Assembly (NCBI GenBank): GCA_023807065.1
Contig: JAJJLU010000518.1
Coordinates: forward strand, 1 to 34,328
Reading direction: 5' to 3'
Length of the DNA: 34,328 nt
Source of the DNA: Isotricha intestinalis
Taxonomy: Eukaryota > Ciliophora > Litostomatea > Vestibuliferida > Isotrichidae
Under the pieces are notes generated by a model. It was not told the DNA's origin. It worked only from the letters and a program-made list of their open reading frames with translations, and did no database searches. The first letter of the stretch is position 1. Each line of letters opens with the position of its first letter. The translations under genes were made by a program, and so were the position numbers. Shown piece after piece: positions 1-8,863 of this stretch.

Positions 1-905
1 TTTTAAAATTTTTATATAATTTTATTAATCCTTTTCCAAATGATTATTTAAATTATTTATCAAATATTTTTAATTGGGTAATCTATTTATTTTTATCTGA
101 AGAAGAAAGAAATAAACATGAAAATTATTTATATAAAATAATGATTTCTTTTTCGAAAAAAAAAGAAAATATTGATATTATTATTAATAAAGGTATAATA
201 AATATAATAAAACATTTAATTTTAAAGAAAGAAAATAAAAAGAATGAATTGTATTTTTTATCTTTTTTACTTGATGGAACAATTGAACAAAAAAATAAAA
301 TTTTAGAATTAAATAATAATAATAAAATTCTTCCTTTTATTAAAGAATTAGAAGAAATAAATTATGATAGTGAGAATTTATTATCTTTAATTCAATGTTT
401 AACTTCTTTTATTCATTATAATATTATTTATAGTGAAAAATATTTAAATAATGAAAAATTCATAAATTTAACTTTTCTCAGTTTTTCAAAATTTAAATCT
501 AAATTTATTAAAAATGAAATTTTAGTTATCACTATTTATTTATTTGAAAATAACAAAGAATTAACATATGAGAAATTAAAAGAAATAAATTTTATTAAAA
601 TATTAATTAAATATTTTCAAAATAAAATAAAGTCATCTTTCAAAAAAGAAATTAATGAATTAATTATAATAAATTCTTTAGAAATATTTAATTATTTTCT
701 TCAATTTGAATCAAATAATTTAGAAATTAGTGAATCAAAATTAATTTTAGATATATTTAATTTTGAAAGTATTCTTAATACATTAATTTCAAATAAAAAT
801 GATTATATAAGTAATTTTTCACGTAATCTTTATATTAAATATTATAATCAAAATGAAAATTATTTTCAACTAACAAATAATATTGATATGTCAATTGATG
901 ATTAA
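1..905 (+). CDS. Armadillo-repeat protein, importin-alpha-like (5' partial)
   Basis: The reading frame is open from base 3 through the TAA at 903-905, so the gene runs off the left edge and only its C-terminal ~300 residues are present; the ATG at 141 is internal. The protein is a series of hydrophobic helices in the armadillo rhythm. An N-P-F-P-N-D segment near the left edge resembles the 'NPPPP' linker of importin alpha. IINKGIINIIKHLI fits the helix-2/helix-3 pattern (v-x-x-G-v-v-x-x-L-v-x-x-L), followed by FLLDGTIEQKNKIL, which resembles the 'YLTDGPNERI' stretch. Importin alpha carries nuclear-localisation-signal cargo through the nuclear pore with importin beta. The resemblance is in pattern and spacing only, and the W/N ladder that grips the cargo signal is weak here. 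A generic ARM/HEAT protein is the alternative. Confidence 0.5.
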   Translation, partial: LKFLYNFINPFPNDYLNYLSNIFNWVIYLFLSEEERNKHENYLYKIMISFSKKKENIDIIINKGIINIIKHLILKKENKKNELYFLSFLLDGTIEQKNKILELNNNNKILPFIKELEEINYDSENLLSLIQCLTSFIHYNIIYSEKYLNNEKFINLTFLSFSKFKSKFIKNEILVITIYLFENNKELTYEKLKEINFIKILIKYFQNKIKSSFKKEINELIIINSLEIFNYFLQFESNNLEISESKLILDIFNFESILNTLISNKNDYISNFSRNLYIKYYNQNENYFQLTNNIDMSIDD

Positions 906-1174
906 ATTTAATTAATATTATTTTATTTATATTAAATTTATAAATTATTAATTATTATAATTTCTTTTTTTCAAAAAAAAAAAAAAAAATTGATTTTTAA
1001 TAATTACAAAGTATTTATCATATATTTTCATACTTATTTTTGAAATAATATCAGTATAATATTAAAATCATTGAATTATTTTTTTAATATAAAAAATGAA
1101 AATTATCTTAAAAAACCTTTTATTAATTTAAATAATAATAATAAAATAAATTTATTTTTTTAAATAAATTTAAA

Positions 1175-1459
1175 ATGTTCAATGACCAAATTATAAAAGA
1201 ACAAGATGAACAATTAACAGAAATTCAAAATAGTGTAAAAAGAATAAAAGAAAATTCAAAAATTATACATGAAACAATAGATAATCAAAATATATATATT
1301 AAAGAAATAGATGAAGGAATTGATAAGAATAAAGAAAATATGAATTATGCAATGAATAAAATTGGAACTTTATTAAAAACTAAAAATAAAGGACAAATAA
1401 AATGTTTTTTAACATTAATTTGTATTTCTTTATTTCTTATTTTCTTACTTATTATATAA
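1175..1459 (+). CDS. Short tail-anchored Qc-type SNARE (syntaxin-6/8-like)
   Basis: This 94-residue protein is almost only a SNARE motif plus membrane anchor. Residues 7-72 form the heptad coil, opening with KEQDEQLTEIQNSV, close to the 'REQDEQLDEISHSV' opening of syntaxin-6/8-type Qc SNAREs. The likely zero-layer glutamine is Q38 in DNQNIYI. Residues 77-94 are a hydrophobic C-terminal anchor. In the family such proteins supply one helix of the four-helix bundle that drives vesicle fusion in the endosome/Golgi/vacuole system. The usual N-terminal helical domain is absent. The ATG at 1175 has an A-rich context and in-frame stops lie just upstream, so no longer start is visible, although an unseen upstream exon cannot be excluded. 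Confidence 0.8.
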   Translation: MFNDQIIKEQDEQLTEIQNSVKRIKENSKIIHETIDNQNIYIKEIDEGIDKNKENMNYAMNKIGTLLKTKNKGQIKCFLTLICISLFLIFLLII

Positions 1460-1593
1460 AAAAAAATAAATTTATATATTTTAAAGTAAAAATGAATCTT
1501 ATAAAATTAAAAAAAAAAAATATAAACAAAATTTAAATAAATAAAAAAAAATAACTTTTAAATTGAATTTATTTTAATATATTTACTATTATT

Positions 1594-3903
1594 ATGTCAT
1601 CAAATAATTCTTCAGAAGAAATAAAAGATTATGAAGATTATGAGAATTATGAAGCTTTAATAAATTATTTTGAAGTTCAAAAAATATTTTGTTATTTTTT
1701 TATTCCAATAATATTATTTTATATATCTCTTTTATGTTATATATTACATGTTCCATCAAATAATTCTCCAAAAAAAGAATTTATAAATTATCATATTTCA
1801 GAAAGAAAAAAACATTTAATTATTTTTTTAATAATTACTTATATTTATCAAATATTATTTTTATTATATTATGCTCAATTATCAAATACAGAAACAAGTT
1901 TATTTCCGATAATTTATAGTGGATTATCAATAGTTTCTTTAGTTTTATCAATATATTTAATTGATGAGAGAAATAAAAAGAAAATATTATTATCATTTAA
2001 AAATCCAATATTTAAATATTTAATTTTAAATGATTTATATTATTTATTTGATATTATTAATGAACTATTTCATGGTATTATTCTTGATATTATCACTTTA
2101 CTTCCATTAAGTTTTTTAATGGGAACTTATTTATCAATATTATATTTTAGATATCCTCATAATAAATATATTAGTTTATTAAGTTCTAATATTTCTTTTC
2201 CTGAAATTAATAATTTAAGAGAAAAAATTAGAAATAATCATTCAGAAGATAAGAAAAAAGTTTATATTGAAATGGATTATTTTTCTGAATCAATTAAAAG
2301 AAAAAGTTCTGTTTTTTCTCTTAATAATGAAAATGATATTCCTAAAATTAATATTAAATTTAAAAATTCTTTTTATATTCAATTTAAACAAGATAAAAAT
2401 AGAAATGAAAATAATAATTTTGCAGATTGTTATGAAAATATTTATTTTGAAATAAAAGTAATAATAAATTATTCAAATAATAACATAATTCAAACAACAT
2501 TAAAGAAAAATTTATATGACTTTGTTAAATTAGATGAAGATATTCATAAAGAATTTCTTCCAAATTTATATGATGATAATTTAATAAATAAATTACCTAT
2601 TTTTTATATTGATTATAATATATCAAATTATAATCAAATGATAATAATAAAAAAATTAAAAATAACAGCTGAAAATTATTTAAATAATTTATTAAAAGAA
2701 CCTGCTTTTATTAATTATGATGTTTTATTGTTTTTAGAAATTAATAGTAAAGAATTTGAAAAAATTTTTATGAAAATAAGAGAGAAATATATTATTAGTG
2801 AAGATACTAAAATAAATATGGTAAATTTAATAACAAGTAAAATTAAAAGAAGTATTTCTTTTTCTAATAAAAGAATTATTGTTCAAATTTTAGTTGGTTC
2901 TTATCATGATAAAGATATTTTATTTGAATTAGATTCTAATTATAACAAAATTTATTTTTTAACTATTAGATTAGTTTGTGATAATTCTTATAAAATTATA
3001 CAGAAAAAAATGTATGATACTATTTTTTTAATTTTTGAATATTCAAAATTATATAAAAAAGAATTAGAAAATAAAAAAAAAGAAGATTTAACAAAAAATA
3101 GTATTGAATATTATTTATTTATTTTTTTACAAATGAAAAAAAAATATGGTGAAAAGCCAAAATATCCTTCATATTATTTATTTAAAAATAAAAATAATGA
3201 AAAGAATATAAATGAATATATTAAAACAATAGAAAAAATATTACAATATATAATAGATAATTATTATACTTTACAAAATATAAATAATTTTATTTTAAAT
3301 GAATATTTTGAAGATTTTAAAGATGATTTTTGGAATATGAAAAATAAGAAAAAAAAAAATACTTTTTATTCTTTTTCTTCAAAAAATATAAATTTATTAT
3401 ATGATGCAAATACAAAATTAGAAATATTAATTCAAGAAAATATGGTTTTAAATATTTTTGCAGTTTCAAAAAATTATATTTTAATAACAATCAATTATAA
3501 AACAAATGTTTTTTATGAAATTTGTTTTAAAATAACTTCAACTTTACAAGATTTTATTGAAGTATCAAAAAAATATAAATTTAAAGAAATAAGGAAATAT
3601 ATTGATTTAATGAGTAATAAATTAAAATTAGAACAATTTTGGCCTGAAGAATGTTTTTTAAATAATTTAGAAAATAAAGATTTAAAATATAAAAATAGAA
3701 TTTTTTATATTGGAAAATTTTTAAATAGTATTTTAGCTTGTAAAAAATTTTTTAATATTCCTCAATGGAAAGATTTATTTTTATGTGATATTACTTTTAA
3801 TTTAATACAAAATAATAAAAATGAAAATTGTGATGATAGTAATTTTTCTGATAATTCTAAAAATTCTAAAGATGATTCTACTTATCATAATTTAATTTCT
3901 TGA
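1594..3903 (+). CDS. Multi-pass membrane protein with three PX-like domains
   Basis: The 769-residue protein has an acidic N-terminus, then hydrophobic segments at about 31-52, 74-96, 103-123 and 140-185 (four to five helices), and a long soluble part. Three regions look like diverged phox-homology (PX) domains: ~275-385 (KKNLYDFVKLDEDIHKEF, then a YLNNLLKEPAF helix and VLLFLEI end), ~427-575 (KKMYDTIFLIFEYSKLYKK, YPSYY, a long helix) and ~620-731 (weaker; ends RIFYIGKFLNSIL, then PQWKDLFL). PX domains bind phosphoinositides on endosomal membranes. The canonical R-R-F/Y-S-D-F motif is only KKNLYDF in copy 1, so lipid binding is uncertain. It ends in TGA, one of two TGA-terminated genes here. 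The triple-PX reading is inference from pattern; copy 1 is the firmest. I know no family with this exact architecture. Confidence 0.6.
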   Translation: MSSNNSSEEIKDYEDYENYEALINYFEVQKIFCYFFIPIILFYISLLCYILHVPSNNSPKKEFINYHISERKKHLIIFLIITYIYQILFLLYYAQLSNTETSLFPIIYSGLSIVSLVLSIYLIDERNKKKILLSFKNPIFKYLILNDLYYLFDIINELFHGIILDIITLLPLSFLMGTYLSILYFRYPHNKYISLLSSNISFPEINNLREKIRNNHSEDKKKVYIEMDYFSESIKRKSSVFSLNNENDIPKINIKFKNSFYIQFKQDKNRNENNNFADCYENIYFEIKVIINYSNNNIIQTTLKKNLYDFVKLDEDIHKEFLPNLYDDNLINKLPIFYIDYNISNYNQMIIIKKLKITAENYLNNLLKEPAFINYDVLLFLEINSKEFEKIFMKIREKYIISEDTKINMVNLITSKIKRSISFSNKRIIVQILVGSYHDKDILFELDSNYNKIYFLTIRLVCDNSYKIIQKKMYDTIFLIFEYSKLYKKELENKKKEDLTKNSIEYYLFIFLQMKKKYGEKPKYPSYYLFKNKNNEKNINEYIKTIEKILQYIIDNYYTLQNINNFILNEYFEDFKDDFWNMKNKKKKNTFYSFSSKNINLLYDANTKLEILIQENMVLNIFAVSKNYILITINYKTNVFYEICFKITSTLQDFIEVSKKYKFKEIRKYIDLMSNKLKLEQFWPEECFLNNLENKDLKYKNRIFYIGKFLNSILACKKFFNIPQWKDLFLCDITFNLIQNNKNENCDDSNFSDNSKNSKDDSTYHNLIS

Positions 3904-4167
3904 TTTATGTTTTTTTTTGAGTTTTTTATTTATTTTATCACTTTTTTTTTAGAAAAAAAAAGGTATTTTTGTGTTTTTTTTTTCTTTTTTATTTTTATTC
4001 TTTTAATAAAGAAAAATAAGAATAAATTTATCAATATTTTCATATATAAATATTTATAAATATAGATTAATTTATTAATTTCAATTAAAAATTTTTTTAT
4101 TTTTTTTAATTTAATGATTATTAAATAAAAATAGGAAATAATAAATAAAATTATATAAAAAACATTT
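3904..4167. other. Convergent intergenic region
   Basis: These 264 bases lie between the 3' ends of two converging genes. They consist of A/T homopolymers and short A/T palindromic runs, for example T-run/A-run around 3940-3960. No coding or RNA signal is seen. It presumably holds both 3' untranslated regions and cleavage sites. Confidence 0.6.
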
Positions 4168-6018
4168 TTAAAAATTTTTTCCTTCCTTAATATCTTTATC
4201 ATATCTTTTAATTAATTGAATCTTTTTTTGTGCAATAGTAAAATTCATAGTATGAATTTTATTATAATTTTTGATTAATTTTTTTCTTCTTTTTAGATGC
4301 TCCAAATTATTTTGATCATGTAAATAATATTTATCTCCGTTTTTTAAAGTAATAAAACCTAATCCAGCATTTCTACTATATTTATAATATTCATTACAAA
4401 TATTTCCAGAATATAATAAAGGTTGATTATCATCCATATTATTTATTCTATCTGAAAAAATTATCATTTTTGCTTTTTTTGATGTTATATTCCCTTTTAT
4501 TCCTTTTGTTGTTTTTACTAATTCTTTATTCATTAATTCTTCTTTTTCTTCTTGTGTTATTTTATAATCTAATATTTCATTCATTTCTAAATTTAAATCT
4601 TTCTTTATTTTCATCTTTTTCATTTTTTTTTCCTTTTTAGTTTTCATTTCCTTCAAAAAATTTTTCAATTTATCTTTTTCTTTTTTTTGCTCACTTTTTA
4701 ATTTTTCTAATTCTGCATTTATGTTTTCTTCTATTTTTTTACGAAGCTTTTTCGATAAAAGTTCCCTCCCTTTATCTGAAAAAAGTGGAGTCATTGCCCT
4801 TTTTTTTTCAATTAAATTCATTAAGGGAATATCAAGTATTTTGAAAGTATTTTTTAATAGTACTTTATTTGAGTTATTATTCATTATTATATTTTTCTTT
4901 TCAAAATTTGAATCATTGCTGTTGTAATTTGAGTAAATATTATTGTTATTATAATTATTATTATCATTATTACTATTATTATTATTAATATTATTATTAA
5001 TATTATTATTAATATTATTATTGCTGTTACTACTATTATTACTATTATTAATATTATCATTATTATTACTATTATTGTGATTTTCAATAATAATATTATT
5101 ATTATTATTACTATTATTGTGATTTTCAATAATATTATTATTATTATTATTACTTGTATTATTATAATTTTCAATAATATTATTATTATTAGTTCTTTTA
5201 TTATTAATTATATTGGTGTTTATTTTGGATGTCTTATTATTTGAATGTAATGTATTTGTGATATTATTTTGTGAATTGTTATTTGTTGAATTTACACTTA
5301 ATTTTGATATTTCTTTAGAATTCTGAGAAATCAAAAGTCTTTTTTTATTTTTCATTAATTTAATTTGGCTTTTTGATAAAGAAGAACTTTTAAATAAAGT
5401 ATTTTTTCGATTGATTTTTTTAGGAGTAAAAGAATAAGAATAATCATAAATAGAATTATTAAAATTTTGATTATTTTTAAAATTATTATTTTTAAAAATA
5501 TTTTCAGTTAAAAAAAGTTGTTTAAAATTTTTATCAAATATACAATTTTTTGATTTAGAATTAACGGATAATACTTTATTTGAATTGTTATTCTTATTTT
5601 CTAAAGAATAAGAATAAGATTTATTATTAAAAGAAAAAGATTTTTTTCCAATTTCAAAATTTTTACTTTTATATAACTTTTTTTTTTTTAATAAAATATC
5701 TTTTCTATTTGTGTCCATTTCTAATTCTTTATAATTTAAATAATCTATTCTTCCTAATTTTATTTTTTCATTTAATCTTTTTTTTGTTTTTTTATTTGAT
5801 TCATTTGAATTTTCTATATTTATTGTATTTTTTTGTTTTAATTTTTGGTTTAAATAATTTTTTAAATCTTTATTATTATTTTCTTGAATTAATTCTTCTA
5901 AAAGTAATTCTTTTATTTCTTCTTTTTTATTTTTTATTTTAGTTTTAAATAATAATTTATCTTTTAATTTCCCTGTTTTTATTTCTAAAAAAACTGGAAT
6001 TATTGGAGTTTCTTTCAT
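4168..6018 (-). CDS. Asn/Lys-rich protein of unknown function
   Basis: I do not recognise this 616-residue protein. Residues ~1-250 are Lys/Asn/Ser-rich and probably disordered. A long Asn tract follows (encoded by 4920-5230), containing a repeated unit with core IIENHNNSN. Next come an ordered-looking segment (ILDIPLMNLIEKKRAMTPLF), a strongly charged Lys/Glu coiled coil, and a C-terminal block of about 120 residues with aromatic and glycine residues (LLYSGNICNEYYKYSRNAG, GFITLKNGDKYYLHD). That last block is the part most likely to fold and be conserved. The ATG at 6018 is followed directly by a hydrophobic/proline segment (PIIPVFLEI). The gene sits 177 bp downstream of another Asn-rich gene on the same strand. 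Function unknown. Confidence 0.75.
   Translation of the reverse strand: MKETPIIPVFLEIKTGKLKDKLLFKTKIKNKKEEIKELLLEELIQENNNKDLKNYLNQKLKQKNTINIENSNESNKKTKKRLNEKIKLGRIDYLNYKELEMDTNRKDILLKKKKLYKSKNFEIGKKSFSFNNKSYSYSLENKNNNSNKVLSVNSKSKNCIFDKNFKQLFLTENIFKNNNFKNNQNFNNSIYDYSYSFTPKKINRKNTLFKSSSLSKSQIKLMKNKKRLLISQNSKEISKLSVNSTNNNSQNNITNTLHSNNKTSKINTNIINNKRTNNNNIIENYNNTSNNNNNNIIENHNNSNNNNNIIIENHNNSNNNDNINNSNNSSNSNNNINNNINNNINNNNSNNDNNNYNNNNIYSNYNSNDSNFEKKNIIMNNNSNKVLLKNTFKILDIPLMNLIEKKRAMTPLFSDKGRELLSKKLRKKIEENINAELEKLKSEQKKEKDKLKNFLKEMKTKKEKKMKKMKIKKDLNLEMNEILDYKITQEEKEELMNKELVKTTKGIKGNITSKKAKMIIFSDRINNMDDNQPLLYSGNICNEYYKYSRNAGLGFITLKNGDKYYLHDQNNLEHLKRRKKLIKNYNKIHTMNFTIAQKKIQLIKRYDKDIKEGKNF
5068..5195 (+). 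repeat. Imperfect ~41-nt minisatellite within a coding Asn tract
   Basis: Three imperfect units, each built around attttcaataat flanked by ATT/TTA trinucleotide runs, start near 5069, 5110 and 5152. They encode repeated I-I-E-N-(H/Y)-N-N-(S/T) blocks on the minus strand inside the 616-residue protein. The surrounding 4930-5230 is low-complexity ATT/AAT repeat. Confidence 0.7.
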
Positions 6019-6195
6019 AATATATTATTTATTATAAAAATTTATTTTTTCTTTAATTTATTGATTTTTAATATTTATTAATATTTTCTTTTTTTATTAT
6101 ATTAATTGAATTAATATATTATTTTTTTTAATTATTTTTATTTGTTTATTTTTACCTTTTACTTCATACAATTAATTTATTATATTATGTTTCTT

Positions 6196-7294
6196 TTATT
6201 TATTTTTTTTGTTAATTGGAGAAATTGAAACATTATTTTTTTTATTTTGAAAATTCTTTAAATTGTTAAAAATTATTTTAGAATGAAAAGATAAATTTTT
6301 TTTATGATTTATTGAATTATTATCTAAACTTCTATTAAACTTATTATTTTTTTTATATTTTTCTTTATTAAAAATATTATGAAAACTATTATTAGTTTTA
6401 CTATTAATATTAATTTTTTTACAACTTGAAGTTGTATATAATTTATCATTATTTCTACTATTTTTTTCTTTATTTTCATTATTTGAAATTGATAAATTAA
6501 TTTTTTTTTTTTTAATTGCATTTCTTTTTTCTTTATTTATTATATACATATCATAAATTTTTTTATTATAAAATTCTTTCATTTTAATTTTACTTGGAAA
6601 TATTTTATTTTTTTTTTCTATTGAAAAAGAATTTTTTTTCCTTTTAGTTTCTATAGTTTTATTCTTACTATTATTATTTATATTTTTCTCGTTATCTTCA
6701 TTGAAAAATTTTTCATAATTTGAACTATAATTTTCTTCATCATTTAAACTATTTTCAATTTTAAAAGTAATTAAAGAATTATCTCTTACTAAATTAAAAG
6801 GAATTTCAAAATTTTTATTATTATTATCATAAATTACTTTTGTTTTTCCTTCAATTTCTTTTTTAAATTTATCTTCAAAATTTTCTTCATTTTTATTTTC
6901 TTTATTCTTTAAATTTGTAATTAAAGAATTTTCTTTAATTAATTCAATTATATTTGAAATTTTATTTATAAAAATTTCCTTGTTTGTTTTCATTAAATTA
7001 TTTATCAAATTTATTTTATAAGTAACTTCATCATTATTATTATTTGTAATTTTTAATAATTGATAAATTAATGTTAATTCTGAAGTTTGTAAATTTAATA
7101 TTAAAGAAAGAATATTCTTTACTTTAAGAATTATATAATTAATTCTTACAATTTAAATTGTCATTTAAAGATTTTTGCTTTATTAAATCTAATTCTATTT
7201 CATTAAACATTTTTGTCATAATTGTAATATAATCTAATAATTTTTCACTTTTTTCACTTGTTAAAGTTGATAAAGTATTTGAATTTGTTATCAT
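6196..7294 (-). CDS. Lys/Asn-rich protein of unknown function, two exons
   Basis: The obvious open frame (6196 upward) stays open in frame to an in-frame TAA at 7153-7155 but has no upstream ATG. Placing a 28-nt GT-AG intron at 7122-7149 joins it in frame to an upstream exon (7150-7294) that starts with ATG at 7294. This gives about 356 residues (145 + 926 nt, phase-1 intron). The joined N-terminal ~110 residues form a helical domain (TMTKMFNEIEL-like helix, then ILSLILNLQTSELTLIYQLL), and the rest is low-complexity Lys/Asn/Ser. No known domain is recognised. If the intron is not real, translation would start at the ATG at 6993 or later. Confidence is good that it is a gene, moderate for the gene model. 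Confidence 0.7.
7122..7149 (-). other. 28-nt GT-AG spliceosomal intron
   Basis: On the minus strand the segment starts GTAAG and ends TTAAAG. Removing it fuses two open frames exactly in phase (phase 1) and supplies an ATG and a coherent helical N-terminus. Retaining it puts a TAA stop in the downstream frame. This is the only intron I can support in the window. Confidence 0.75.
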
Positions 7295-7574
7295 TTATAT
7301 AATTGAATTGTTATTCTTTTTTGGGGAAATAAATTAAAATAAAAAATAATTTATTTTACAATTAATAATGTTTAATTCAATAAATATTAAATTATTATAT
7401 TATTTTATATAAATATAAATTTGAAATTTTTTACATTACTTTTTATTATATTTTAAAAGTTGAATATCTAGTTAATTGAATAAGTTTATTAAATAAGAAT
7501 TTTTGAATAATAAAAATCATTTAGATTCTTATACTTAATTATTCATTTTAATTTAAAAAAAAAATAAAAAAAAT
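7295..7574. promoter_or_regulatory. Divergent intergenic promoter region
   Basis: These 280 bases separate two divergently transcribed genes (start codons at 7294 minus and 7575 plus) and must hold both promoters. Visible structure is limited to A/T runs and a short inverted repeat (ATAAGAAT near 7494 and ATTCTTAT near 7525). No recognisable core element can be named. Confidence 0.4.
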
Positions 7575-8303
7575 ATGGAAAGACAAGATCCTTTCATAAA
7601 AATAGAAGATTATAATATCAATAACTTATCAAATAAAATAATAATAAATTCATTCTCAGATAAAAATATAAAAGGAGGAATTTCAAATAAAGAAAGTTTA
7701 AAGTTACCATTATTAATAAATGAAAATAAAAAAACAACTTTTATAACAGGAACTGACAATATAATAGAAAAGAAAAATAAAATAGTAGAAAAAGAAGAAA
7801 AAATTCCAGGTTCATATTATATACCAATAATAATGACAAATATAAAAAGAGAATATAGTCATTTAAGTCAAATTTTAAGAAATAAAAAAATTGATCTTAC
7901 AAAAAAAATAAATTTTAGAAGAAATAAAAGTTTATTTAAAGGACCAGTTTTTTTTAATATAAATAAAAAACAAGAAAATGAAATTTCAGAATCTAATGAA
8001 ATAATAAATTATTTGAATGAAGGTTATAAATTTAATAATAATTCTCTTGATTTTCCTTTTAATAATTATAGAAAAAAAATGAAAGAAAGATTATTTTCTC
8101 AAAGGCAATTAAATTATCATAGAAATTTACAGAAAAAAATTTTTTATGAGAAATTTCAAAATAATTCTAATAATAGTATTATTAGTGCAAGACAAATTGT
8201 TATGAATAAATTACCTTATATTAACCAATTCCAAAGGTATCATTTTCAAACTGATAGTAATGTTAATAATGAAAAAATAAATAATTATAATTATATTATA
8301 TAA
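7575..8303 (+). CDS. Hypothetical basic protein
   Basis: This 242-residue Asn/Lys-rich protein has no recognised domain. The N-terminal third is low complexity. The middle has a better-ordered stretch (IPGSYYIPIIMTNIKREY, then SQILRNKKIDLTKKINFRR), and the C-terminal part contains a basic helix (NNYRKKMKERLFSQRQLNY). No signal peptide or membrane segment is seen. It is followed only 48 bp later by the next plus-strand gene, which shows how compact the chromosome is. The ATG at 7575 follows an A-rich leader. The Lys/Tyr/Pro style resembles protist cytoskeletal proteins, but that is a guess. Confidence 0.65.
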   Translation: MERQDPFIKIEDYNINNLSNKIIINSFSDKNIKGGISNKESLKLPLLINENKKTTFITGTDNIIEKKNKIVEKEEKIPGSYYIPIIMTNIKREYSHLSQILRNKKIDLTKKINFRRNKSLFKGPVFFNINKKQENEISESNEIINYLNEGYKFNNNSLDFPFNNYRKKMKERLFSQRQLNYHRNLQKKIFYEKFQNNSNNSIISARQIVMNKLPYINQFQRYHFQTDSNVNNEKINNYNYII

Positions 8304-8351
8304 TTAATTAAAGTATTTTTTTTATATATTTTTTTTTATTTTAATTTTAAT

Positions 8352-8732
8352 ATGAGTTCTTATAAATGTGAATTAAGAATTGAAGATTTTCCTTCAAGAT
8401 ATGAAATTTTTAAAGAATTAGAAAGATTTTTAAGATTAAAACATTATTCTGTAAAGTATCAAACTATTAATAAAGAAAATTTAATGATTATTTTATTTGA
8501 TTCTCCAGAAATTGCTTTAGGATTCGCTGAAATTTTAACTAATAAAAAAACTAATGTTACTTATTATAAAGATATTGTTATTAATGTTAATCTTTCTAAT
8601 AGAAATAATATTGATGAGAAAATAAATAATAATAGAATTGATAAAATAAATGAAAAAAATAATAATAATAATTCTCTTTCTGTTACTCAATCTTCTAATA
8701 ATAATGTATATAGTTATGTTGATAATTCATAA
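8352..8732 (+). CDS. Small protein with RRM/ferredoxin-like fold (tentative)
   Basis: The first ~80 of 126 residues show a beta-alpha-beta-beta-alpha-beta pattern: CELRIEDFPS (strand), a long amphipathic helix (RYEIFKELERFLRLKHY), YSVKYQTIN (strand), NLMIILFDS (strand), PEIALGFAEILTN (helix) and DIVINVNL (strand). This is the topology of RNA-recognition motifs, and IILFDSPEIALGFAEIL resembles the RNP1-to-helix-2 region. However, the aromatic RNP residues are not clearly present, so RNA binding is not shown. The C-terminal 45 residues are a disordered Asn/Ser tail. Alternatives are any small ferredoxin-fold protein or a dynein/centriole adaptor. The gene starts 48 bp after the preceding stop. 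Confidence 0.55.
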   Translation: MSSYKCELRIEDFPSRYEIFKELERFLRLKHYSVKYQTINKENLMIILFDSPEIALGFAEILTNKKTNVTYYKDIVINVNLSNRNNIDEKINNNRIDKINEKNNNNNSLSVTQSSNNNVYSYVDNS

Positions 8733-8863
8733 AAATTAATTATTTTAATATTCTTTTTTTGTGTTTATTTCAAAATTAATTATATTGTTTTTAACTTTTA
8801 ATTTTTCAGTTATATCTTAATATTTATATACTTTTGAAAAAAAAATAAATATAAATAGAAAAA

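Noticed and set aside
1594..3903. Reading TGA at 3901-3903 as an amino acid and extending the PX protein
   Set aside because: The extension would be translation of poly-T/poly-A spacer, and the other genes use TAA/TGA as ordinary stops.
3930..4202. Minus-strand open frame of 90 codons overlapping a 3' intergenic region
   Set aside because: Its composition is Ile/Lys/Phe homopolymer translation of A/T runs, with no domain, and it overlaps the end of the better-supported gene at 4168.
4887..5174. Hydrophobic minus-strand frame (Ile-rich) inside the Asn tract
   Set aside because: It is the shifted reading of the ATT/AAT repeat that encodes poly-Asn in the real frame.
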